Below are positions 1 through 7,004 of a stretch of DNA of 40,116 bases, piece after piece. The position numbers and the translations under genes are program-made. This DNA is from Gammaproteobacteria bacterium. Lineage in GTDB: Bacteria > Pseudomonadota > Gammaproteobacteria > Enterobacterales > Alteromonadaceae. How positions within the stretch are numbered: position 1 is the first letter of the stretch; the number at the start of each line of letters is the position of its first letter. The DNA lies in contig JAHKAA010000049.1 in NCBI GenBank assembly GCA_018825965.1, positions 1-40,116 on the forward strand, written 5' to 3'. The notes below the pieces were generated by a model. The model saw nothing but the letters and a program-made list of their open reading frames with translations. It was not told where the DNA came from and did no database searches.

Positions 1-105
1 ATAACGTTTTGCCAATTGGCAAATGCGAACGTTGTTGGGCGAAGCCCAGTGAGTATTTGTCCCAGCTGCGTTTTTTGCAGCGGAATTAGGCAACTTGTTA
101 TATGA
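1..105 (-). repeat. attC-like recombination site (cut by window edge)
   Basis: Read on the minus strand, this begins with a TATAACAAGTTGCC arm that overlaps the stop codon of the 87-residue gene. It ends with GGCAAAACGTTAT at the window edge. The outer arms TAAC..GTTGCC and GGCAA..GTTA are imperfectly complementary, and smaller internal hairpins lie between them (for example GCTGC/GCAGC and GGGC/GCCC). This is the R''-L''...L'-R' layout of integron attC sites, about 105 bases long. It is placed directly downstream of a small gene, as in a gene cassette. The R' core (GTTAT..) continues out of the window, so the crossover triplet cannot be fully seen. It resembles the site at 385-474. Confidence 0.65.
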
Positions 106-361
106 CATGTGATGATTTTCCACATTGCCAGCAAGTATCAGATGGCAAACCAATACCACCTTTTTTTATAATTTGGTGCTTGTTACAGTGTGGGCAAAAA
201 TACAAAACACCAGCGAGCATCAGATAACAACCAAGGATCATTCCCGCAATATAAAAAGGGTTAAGATAAAAATCTTCAAACGATACGACCTGAAATTTGA
301 AGGCAATAATTAACCCAATTTCAACAAGTAGAAGCAATTTAAATTTCTTACTTTTAGACAA
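98..361 (-). CDS. Small membrane protein with C-terminal zinc-ribbon-like cysteines (cassette gene)
   Basis: The 87-residue product has two hydrophobic segments (about residues 8-27 and 34-54). After them comes a cytosolic tail with CPHC and, about 18 residues later, CWQC, a four-cysteine pattern that could bind zinc. I do not recognise a named family. The start is a TTG codon with AAGGA about ten bases upstream. The stop codon lies inside the attC-like site that follows, which is typical of integron cassette genes. The gene is AT-richer than the core genes further right. It is flanked on both sides by attC-like sites, so horizontal acquisition is likely. Its function is unknown. Confidence 0.6.
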   Translation of the reverse strand: MSKSKKFKLLLLVEIGLIIAFKFQVVSFEDFYLNPFYIAGMILGCYLMLAGVLYFCPHCNKHQIIKKGGIGLPSDTCWQCGKSSHVI

Positions 362-384
362 GTCTTACGATTCCTTATGCTGCC

Positions 385-474
385 ATATAACGCTCGCAGC
401 ACAGGCCGAAACCCGCGCAGCGGTTGAGGTCCAGGCCACGCAGTGGCCGATTGTGACTGCGCTTGTTATATAAC
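385..474 (-). repeat. attC-like recombination site, complete
   Basis: Bounded by GTTATATAAC (465-474) and ATATAAC (385-391). On the minus strand it reads TAACAAGCGCAGTCAC ... GTGCTGCGAGCGTTATAT. The outer arms pair apart from a two-base offset and one unpaired base. Inside are secondary hairpins, such as GGCCAC/GTGGCC. At 90 bases it has the size and organisation of an integron attC site, and it separates two small same-strand genes exactly as cassettes do. The core GTTATAT departs slightly from the classical GTTRRRY consensus, a variation known in chromosomal integrons. Confidence 0.7.
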
Positions 475-477
475 ATG

Positions 478-708
478 CTAGTTTTTACCACCGATAAACT
501 TGCCGATGGCAATTAATATTGCCCCAACAACTAATGCCGGTAACCTAAATTTGGCCCAATCAAATGAGCTTTCATCAGTAGGCGCAATTTTTAAGTAAGA
601 ATCATTAGATGACGATTGAAGCGCATCAACTGGCAAGACGTCTACCGCAAAGCCTGCAACCGCATATAAAAGAACTAAACAGCCAACGATGACCAGGGCT
701 TTACTCAC
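478..708 (-). CDS. Small two-helix membrane protein (cassette gene)
   Basis: About 76 residues, with an N-terminal hydrophobic helix (roughly 3-24) and a C-terminal one (roughly 55-72) joined by a polar, acidic loop. It ends in a glycine/lysine-rich tail. I recognise no family. The frame stays open to an ATG at 735, but that ATG lies in the cassette-junction sequence. The GTG at 708, preceded at nine bases by AGAGG, is the better start and makes the cassette independent of its insertion partner. An attC-like site begins four bases after the stop codon. No function can be assigned. Confidence 0.55.
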   Translation of the reverse strand: MSKALVIVGCLVLLYAVAGFAVDVLPVDALQSSSNDSYLKIAPTDESSFDWAKFRLPALVVGAILIAIGKFIGGKN

Positions 709-723
709 TTGAATCTGCCTCTT

Positions 724-733
724 GTTATATAAC
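724..733 (-). repeat. Third copy of cassette core GTTATATAAC
   Basis: The block CTTGTTATATAACAT occurs here and at 462-476, and with one change at 94-108. The spacing between copies matches one gene cassette each. This copy marks the 5' boundary of the right-hand cassette. No canonical attI or complete attC could be drawn on its right side, so it may be the scar at the array edge. Confidence 0.5.
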
Positions 734-735
734 AT

Positions 736-1274
736 TTGTATATTGTGCCGGCACGCTTTATCTGGTTATACCAGACAAAGCGTGCCGACGTTAAATCATT
801 GATAAAAAAACAACTAATTACAACCAACCACTACTGACTGCGACCAAAAGCGTGCTGGCACATTATGACTTTTTCCTTGCCTGTTATTTTTAGGCTGATT
901 CACTCTAAGTTTCTAAATTAGAGCGTTTTTATTTTTTCAGCAATAAATAAATGTGCCTGTTGCTTTGTCCAAAGCGTGCCTGCTTTCTTGATACAGCAAA
1001 TAACACTGTGTATTCGTCCACATGTGCAGCGAAAGCCGGCAGTTGGCACAAACCCGAAATCCGCAAAAACGAGGAAGTCCATAGTTCCAGGAGGACCGTT
1101 TTTGGCAGGGATGTGTTTACGGCATGTTTGCGTGGACTATGGCTTTTGCTGTAGCCGTCAAACTAGTTGTTGCACTGCCGCTTTGCGGCGAGTGCAACCT
1201 ACATCAGGTACAACCGACATAGAGCACAAGCTACAAATCATCGAACGCAAGTCACTCAGGCAATAACAGCCACC
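736..1274. other. Gene-free region with several inverted repeats
   Basis: No convincing gene is present; the open frames have poor coding character and overlap palindromes. Contents: a near-perfect hairpin at 750-786 (GCACGCTTT..AAAGCGTGC); an 18-base inverted repeat pairing 744-759 with 847-864; a further copy of AAAGCGTGCC at 971-980; a weak terminator-like hairpin at 903-923 followed by a T-rich run (925-937); an inverted repeat with arms GCAAAAACG (1063-1071) and CGTTTTTGGC (1097-1106); and the REP-like element at 1169-1202. The region separates the cassette edge from ordinary chromosomal genes and may be the eroded boundary of the array. Confidence 0.6.
1169..1202 (-). repeat. REP-like hairpin with GTAG head
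   Basis: On the minus strand a GTAG tetranucleotide is followed by GTTGCACTCGCCGC, the loop AAA and GCGGCAGTGCAAC. The stem is 13 base pairs with one bulged base. A GTAG/GGAG head plus imperfect palindrome is the signature of REP elements mobilised by RAYT (TnpA-REP) transposases. No RAYT gene is in the window. Confidence 0.5.
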
Positions 1275-2102
1275 CTACTCCCGCGGCTTTCTAAACTTCA
1301 GCACCATCTGGTTTACTTCACCAATGGCCAGATGTTTGGCTTTTTCTTCGTCAGTTCCGGCTAAAGTAGGTGGTAAAGACCAAATGCCTGATGGGTGATC
1401 TGCTGTGTCTTTTGGATTGAGCAGCATGTCGTCGCTTGCTTCAAAGTTGAAACCTGCTTCTTTAGCCAAAGTTAACCATAACTGCTCTGGCACATAACCG
1501 GTTTTTTTCCACTCTGTATTGAGCAAATTGTCCGGCAAGCGTGGCGCTACCACACCTAATACACCGCCAGGTTTTAGCGCTTTGTAAAAGTTGGCTAAGG
1601 CATGTTTTAACGAAGTTTCGCCTTCGAACATATAAAGCTGATTGCGGATGGACAGCACTACATCAACACTGGCGGCTGGCGCTATGGCAATATCGGCCAA
1701 AGGTGCAAAGTCAGTCACAGTGACGTTTTTGTAAATGGGGTGCGATGCCAGCTTGTTCTTGAATTCAGTGCGGCCTTTTTGCATATAGTCAACAGGCAGA
1801 AGCGTGAATTTATCTGAATAGTGGGCGGCGTAAAGCTTGCCTTTTTCGGCCAGCAAAGGCGCCAGAATTTCGGTATACCAGCCAGAACCAGGCCAGACTT
1901 CCACTACAGTTTTTTCTGGTGTCACTTCAAAAAACGCCAGAGTTTGCTCCGGCTTGCGCGCAACATCACGTTTTTTGTTTTCTGCAGTACGGGCTTCATG
2001 CTGCAATGCCTGACCGATACTGATGCTGGCATCGGTTGTGGCAGCGAAGCTGGTTTGGCTTGCCAGCAGTAATAAACTCAACCCCAGTATTTTAGTCAGC
2101 AT
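1275..2102 (-). CDS. Exported class I SAM-dependent methyltransferase-like protein
   Basis: About 275 residues. The N-terminus is a signal peptide (MLTKILGLSLLLLASQTSFA). It is followed by a Rossmann-type methyltransferase fold with a motif I variant VEVWPGSGWYTEIL and later VVLSIRNQLYMF and LKPGGVLGVV blocks. This matches the predicted exported methyltransferase group I know as COG4798. The ATG at 2102 is preferred: AAGGAA lies about eight bases upstream of it but only three from the alternative TTG at 2108. The substrate is unknown. Because SAM is normally cytoplasmic, either export or catalysis is open to question. It is followed by the same-strand receptor gene's 3' end only after 2109-2300, so co-transcription is uncertain. 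Confidence 0.8.
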   Translation of the reverse strand: MLTKILGLSLLLLASQTSFAATTDASISIGQALQHEARTAENKKRDVARKPEQTLAFFEVTPEKTVVEVWPGSGWYTEILAPLLAEKGKLYAAHYSDKFTLLPVDYMQKGRTEFKNKLASHPIYKNVTVTDFAPLADIAIAPAASVDVVLSIRNQLYMFEGETSLKHALANFYKALKPGGVLGVVAPRLPDNLLNTEWKKTGYVPEQLWLTLAKEAGFNFEASDDMLLNPKDTADHPSGIWSLPPTLAGTDEEKAKHLAIGEVNQMVLKFRKPRE

Positions 2103-2300
2103 ATCCAATTCCTTTTACTGTCTGTTTTTTGTCAAAAGCCTAAGCAAAACCTGGAAATAAAAGGTAAAGGTATTTATTTGTTTTTGAAAGTTATTTAATC
2201 AAGAGAAATGAAGAAAGCTGCTATTGAATCATTATGCTTCTGCCGCGATAAGGAAAGCATATCGCCCTCTCCTACCGCAGCTATTTTTTACAGCAAGGTA

Positions 2301-4625
2301 TTACATAAAGCTTTTACTGAACTCAATACCAAACAACCTTGGTGCAGCCGGAACAAAGCTGGGGTAACCAAAAGCTCCGCCTGTGTTGCCTGCATCCACC
2401 AGATATTCTTTATCAAACAGGTTGCTGGAATACAGAGTCACAGACCAGTTTTGCTGGGTGTTCTCCAGACCAAAACGCAGGCTGGTAAGCTGCACTGCGC
2501 CCTGAGTAATATCAAAACCAGCCACAGGCGCATTGGCTTCCTCAAAGAAGATATCGCTGCGGAAACTGTACAGCAAGGAGCTGTTTAACTGATATTCGCC
2601 ACCCAGTTCATACGAATGCAACAAGCCAGTGCCCACAGTGTATTCAGGCTGCAGGCGGAATCTGTTACCGGCCAGATTACCGTTGCTGCTGTCGTCGTCA
2701 ATTTTAGCGTCTATCCAGGCCAGGTTGGTAAACCATTCCAAATCATCGCTTAAGCTTGTGCTCAGTTCGGCTTCTATACCTATATTTTTGGCATTACCTG
2801 CGTTGTCGGTATAAAAATTACCGGCATCGTCCTGCAAAGTAACCTGAAAGTTCTGGTAGTCCTGATAAAACATCGATACCGCATAACGCAGGGAGTTGTT
2901 TTCAGTGCTGCCTTTGATACCCGCTTCGTAATTCCAGATCGTTTCTGCCGGGAGTTCGGTAACACGAGGTATTGCACCAGTCGGGCTGCTGGCGGAGTTC
3001 ACATCTACCACTTCAGAACGACGCCCTTTGGAGATAGTGGCATAAAAATTCAGTTGTTCGTTCAGCCGATAGAGTGCATTAAAACGCGGTAACCAGGCAT
3101 CAAAGCTGCCTTCGGCGCTAAAAATTTCACCATTGGTTGACACTACAGGTAACAGCGGAGCTTTAGCCAATACCGAATTGGCAAAGTTTGAAGCGTAACC
3201 GCTGGTTTTATCTTCATCGACATAACGTAAACCTGCGGTCAGCTCCAGCGCCTCTGTGACGGCATAACTGAAATCAGCAAACACCGAAAACGCTTTATTT
3301 TCGCCAAAGTTCTGATAGCTGCCCTGATAAGGCAATAACTGAGCCTGTCCTTCAGTCAGCAGTGGCGTCAGAATATTTACTGTGCCGTCCGGATTGATAC
3401 AAGGCAGATTCAATGCTGCCAGTTGGCCAACACAGTTCAAATAAATGGATTCTTCTGTACTGAAAGGCACTAACTGAGAGCCATCTTCGTCAAAGTAACT
3501 GATGCCAAAGAAGCTATTAAGCTTCTCGCCGCTGTAATTAAAGCGTAATTCCTGACTGAACTGATCGCCTGTCGCATCTTCTGCAAACTCTAAAAACCAG
3601 GCTTGAGTGCCGTCTGCGTCAAACACTTCCAGCGAGTCGAAGCTGCGTTTAGCGCTGATGCTGGTTAACTGCCAGTGCTCGTTTAAATCCCAGTTAACCG
3701 TCAGGTTTAAATCTTTCACAGTACGTTCAACACCCAGATCAGGCTTACCAAATACCTGCTGAGCTAAAGGGCTGCCACTGGCTTCCACAAAGCTGTAAGG
3801 GCTGGTATCGCCTCCGGTTGGCGCAAAACGACGGCTCTTAAAAGCTGTGCCTGTATCGTTGTTTTTCTCAAAGTTGTACACCAGATCCAGAGTCAAATCG
3901 TCATTGGGAGTAATACGCAGTGAAGGACGAATACCAGTGCGTTCAATACCATGCAGATCCGGCTGGTTTTGGGCGATATTTTCCACATAACCATCACGCT
4001 CTTTGTAAGTAAAAGCCAGACGGCCTTGCACTTTCTGCTCGCCGCCTGTGACATAACCATGCATATTTTTCGCCGAAAAATTACCTGCACCTAAAGTCAC
4101 AGCTGCTTCAAACTCTTCCTGAGGTTTACGGGTGGTCACACTCAAAGCGCCGACGGAGGCCGCAGTACCAAATAAAGTCGCTTGTGGCCCTTTCACCACT
4201 TCAACCCGTTCAATATCAAAGAGTTCAAAGTAAGATCCGCGTGAACGGGAAACATCAGCACCGTTGTAATACACAGAAACCCGGGGAGAAGACTGAGCTG
4301 AACCACTGTCAGAGGTAATACCACGAATGACAAAACCAGGGTTGTTTGGGCTTTGCTCCTGGATCACTAAACCCGGAGTGATTTCAGACAACAGATCCAG
4401 ATCTGCAATGCCCAGTTGTTCCAGCATTTCACCGCTAAAAGCCGTAACCGTCACTGGCACATCCTGAATAGCCTGCACCCGCTTTTGCGTGGTCACAGTG
4501 ATACGTTCTATCGCTGCTTCATCGCCCTCTGCGGCCATGACTGTGAATGCACCACTGGCCAGACTGGCCAAAATGAGTGAGCTTAACATCTTCTTTTTAA
4601 ATTGTTTTTGTGTGGAATACGCCAT
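2301..4625 (-). CDS. TonB-dependent outer-membrane receptor
   Basis: 774 residues. A signal peptide (about 1-31) is followed by a TonB-box-like AIERITVTTQKR and a plug domain with the usual IQDVPVTVTAFSGE, VIRGI and VEVVKGPQATLFG motifs (about 45-170). Then comes a 22-strand-type beta-barrel that ends in an aromatic residue plus Met (FSKSFM). Such receptors import ferric siderophores, B12, carbohydrates or other large ligands; the long barrel with ERRSEVVDVN-like loops does not tell me which. It is divergent from the LodA-like oxidase gene across a 350-base control region, so shared regulation is possible. ATG start; length is normal for the family. Confidence 0.93.
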   Translation of the reverse strand: MAYSTQKQFKKKMLSSLILASLASGAFTVMAAEGDEAAIERITVTTQKRVQAIQDVPVTVTAFSGEMLEQLGIADLDLLSEITPGLVIQEQSPNNPGFVIRGITSDSGSAQSSPRVSVYYNGADVSRSRGSYFELFDIERVEVVKGPQATLFGTAASVGALSVTTRKPQEEFEAAVTLGAGNFSAKNMHGYVTGGEQKVQGRLAFTYKERDGYVENIAQNQPDLHGIERTGIRPSLRITPNDDLTLDLVYNFEKNNDTGTAFKSRRFAPTGGDTSPYSFVEASGSPLAQQVFGKPDLGVERTVKDLNLTVNWDLNEHWQLTSISAKRSFDSLEVFDADGTQAWFLEFAEDATGDQFSQELRFNYSGEKLNSFFGISYFDEDGSQLVPFSTEESIYLNCVGQLAALNLPCINPDGTVNILTPLLTEGQAQLLPYQGSYQNFGENKAFSVFADFSYAVTEALELTAGLRYVDEDKTSGYASNFANSVLAKAPLLPVVSTNGEIFSAEGSFDAWLPRFNALYRLNEQLNFYATISKGRRSEVVDVNSASSPTGAIPRVTELPAETIWNYEAGIKGSTENNSLRYAVSMFYQDYQNFQVTLQDDAGNFYTDNAGNAKNIGIEAELSTSLSDDLEWFTNLAWIDAKIDDDSSNGNLAGNRFRLQPEYTVGTGLLHSYELGGEYQLNSSLLYSFRSDIFFEEANAPVAGFDITQGAVQLTSLRFGLENTQQNWSVTLYSSNLFDKEYLVDAGNTGGAFGYPSFVPAAPRLFGIEFSKSFM

Positions 4626-4973
4626 AACTAAAATCCATCTGAGTGAACTAAACAGCGGATTAAAGTAAAGGCTCTAAATGACGTTACAACTACATTTAGC
4701 TTACAAGTTAATTACAGCGGGCAACTCATTTTTGCACAGAAGAAAAACATCAGATACAACTTAATAAAAACACATCATCAAACCCTGCCAGCGGGGCAGT
4801 AAAACCAACCTTATCATACCTATATCAGAAAAATATCAGGGTTTTGGGTACGCAGCTTTGTACTTGTTCGCTATAGTTGAGTCGCGTTCAATAGTTGCCC
4901 GCATCACAACATTCAGTTGAGCCAGAGTATTCCAGCTGAATACAGCCATTTAAGCCAAACAAGGAACATATCT
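4626..4973. promoter_or_regulatory. Divergent intergenic control region
   Basis: 348 AT-rich bases between the receptor gene (minus) and the oxidase gene (plus). A TATAGT hexamer at 4872-4877 is a possible -10 for the oxidase, but no well-spaced -35 is visible. AAGGA at 4961-4965 is the ribosome binding site for the ATG at 4974. I see no repeat or clear operator. Confidence 0.4.
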
Positions 4974-6998
4974 ATGGCTCTTCGTATCCATCCTTCCGTT
5001 GGAGTTGCCCGCTTGGGTAACAGTCCGGAACAGTTTTATCTTGCGCCGGAGAAAACAGGTCAATTGCCTTTTGAAGCAGATCCATTCGGTAATAAGGGCG
5101 AACCAGTTCATCAATTTAAAGACTATGCAGGCCGGGTGCGCCGTCAGGGCCAGGCCTTCAAATTATTGTCAGAAGACGGCACAGAGCTGACTCTGGACAA
5201 TCCGAATGTGCAGTCCATTCAATGGACAGTGCATTTAGCCAATAAAAAAGCGGCCTGGTATCAATACAGCGAGTTACAGGGCAATTTGTTGTATGGCCAA
5301 GAAAACAGCTATCAGCAGCAAAAGGTGCCTTTTCGTAATCCGGATCAAACAACAGAGCAGGACAGACAAAAACTGATTATTGATCCGGGCCCTCGTAGTT
5401 TGGCTGGTCGTCGTCAGAGTATTGGTTTTGATAAAGACAATGCGCCGCTGGGGTATCCGGTGTCATATCCGCCAGGCATAGTCACCTACGGTACTGCCAT
5501 TACCACCTTAGGGGATTTACTGACAGATGATCTTGGGCGCTTAATTGTATTAGGTGGCTATGGCAATGCAGGTGGTGATAAAGCACTGACCAGTTATGGC
5601 GGCTCTGATACCTGGCATGACGATATTTCAGACGGCCCGGTCTACTGCACTGTCACCTATCAGGATGGCAGCTCAGAACAACTTTCAGCCTGGGTTGTGG
5701 TGGGTTCACCTGACTTTGCACCAGAGATTGTGAATATTTCCACTTTGTCCGATACCATGTTTGATGTAGGGGTACGCTTTTACAATCTGGTGCCTGAAAT
5801 TTACAGCAACGGCCAGTTTAACCCGGATTTCAGAGCCAATTATCAGCGTGATATTGAACCTTTGGTTGAAAGGCTTAGTCGTTATCAGTGGGTTGCCAAT
5901 GTGCAGGCCATGAGCGCTTTTAACTCACGGCAGTTTGACTACGCCGATAACAGCGACGCCAACAAAGCAAACCGGCAGCAGTATTTTTCTTATTTTCGTG
6001 GCCTGAACAAAGAAGGAGATCCTTCAGCCGATCAGCCACAACAAGTATTATTTAAAGATAACTTCCCTATGTTGCCACTGAATTCCGGCAGTAACTCGGT
6101 CAGTAACGAGCTGATCATGAAGTTTCTGGCACTGAACGAAACCCAGCAGTTTTTGCTGAGTCAGTGGGCAGTAGGCCGGTTTGACTCTAACCATGACGCG
6201 GCCCCTTATCCGGTGAACCCGCTGGATCAAGGCAGCGTTGGTAATTGTGTTGGTTTGCCGATGTGTCCTGGCATTGAAGTCACCTGGAGTATGCAAAACC
6301 CCGCTGTTTATGCCGCTCCTTATCGTATTGCCGATGAAAAAGGCCCAAACGGTTACAACAGCACAGGTTTAACCCCTTCGCGTGATGAATGTGAAGGCGG
6401 CGGTTGTCAGCCTGGTGACTTAACCAAACGTATGGCATGCCCATGGCAGGCTGATTTTTTCCAGTGCACAGTACAAACGGTCAACTTTACCGTGCCTGAA
6501 GTGAATAAAGCCAATGGCGCCCCTTTACCACCAACTTATTATGCCTACTGGTGGCCGCCACAAAGTCCATGGGATGTACTGACGGGTGAAACCACAGTGG
6601 AAGGTCAGGCAGCCTCTCACCTGCCTGCCGGACAACAAATGAATTATGCCCGGGGTATCAATTCTTTTGTACAGATGGTGGAACACTGGTCGGCGCTGGC
6701 TTTTATCCGGGACAACAACAGTCAGGCTGAAGGCTATCCGTACTTTACGGAAACCGAACGCAACAATGAAATTTTCGCCTATAAGGAAGTAGGAGTTGGC
6801 GCTATTACTGGTAATCCGGATGATAACGAAACCACCATACCTGTGTTTTATATTGAGGCGGATACTCAGCAGGTAAAAACCAAAAGTGCCAGAGCAGTAC
6901 AGATGGTCAAAGCGCTGGAGCAACGGGCTTTTAAAGCCATTGAAGTGGCATCTGGTGGCCTTGGCACTCCACGTTCAGGCACCAGGATGAGGCGTTAA
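4974..6998 (+). CDS. LodA/GoxA-like cysteine tryptophylquinone oxidase
   Basis: 674 residues starting MALRIHPSVGVARLGNSP, the characteristic N-terminus of the LodA-like family (L-lysine epsilon-oxidase LodA, glycine oxidase GoxA). The ATG at 4974 has AAGGA eight bases upstream; the longer frame from TTG 4917 lacks this support. The conserved CPWQADFFQC block lies at residues 489-498. Asp494-Cys498 has the same D-x3-C spacing as the Asp/Cys pair needed for CTQ formation in LodA. YWWPPQSPW follows (Trp526/527), the likely partner tryptophan. Family members oxidise amino acids and release H2O2 and ammonia. No signal peptide is visible. The substrate cannot be read from sequence. The LodB-like gene follows after six bases, matching the obligate maturation partner. 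Confidence 0.92.
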   Translation: MALRIHPSVGVARLGNSPEQFYLAPEKTGQLPFEADPFGNKGEPVHQFKDYAGRVRRQGQAFKLLSEDGTELTLDNPNVQSIQWTVHLANKKAAWYQYSELQGNLLYGQENSYQQQKVPFRNPDQTTEQDRQKLIIDPGPRSLAGRRQSIGFDKDNAPLGYPVSYPPGIVTYGTAITTLGDLLTDDLGRLIVLGGYGNAGGDKALTSYGGSDTWHDDISDGPVYCTVTYQDGSSEQLSAWVVVGSPDFAPEIVNISTLSDTMFDVGVRFYNLVPEIYSNGQFNPDFRANYQRDIEPLVERLSRYQWVANVQAMSAFNSRQFDYADNSDANKANRQQYFSYFRGLNKEGDPSADQPQQVLFKDNFPMLPLNSGSNSVSNELIMKFLALNETQQFLLSQWAVGRFDSNHDAAPYPVNPLDQGSVGNCVGLPMCPGIEVTWSMQNPAVYAAPYRIADEKGPNGYNSTGLTPSRDECEGGGCQPGDLTKRMACPWQADFFQCTVQTVNFTVPEVNKANGAPLPPTYYAYWWPPQSPWDVLTGETTVEGQAASHLPAGQQMNYARGINSFVQMVEHWSALAFIRDNNSQAEGYPYFTETERNNEIFAYKEVGVGAITGNPDDNETTIPVFYIEADTQQVKTKSARAVQMVKALEQRAFKAIEVASGGLGTPRSGTRMRR

Positions 6999-7004
6999 CA
7001 ACCA

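Noticed and set aside
951..1266. Overlapping plus-strand frames of 67 and 96 residues
   Set aside because: Low-complexity, Cys/Arg-rich translations with no ribosome binding site; they run across the REP-like hairpin and other palindromes.
4917..4973. N-terminal extension of the LodA-like protein
   Set aside because: Starts with TTG and no ribosome binding site, whereas ATG 4974 has AAGGA at ideal distance and gives the family's usual N-terminus.
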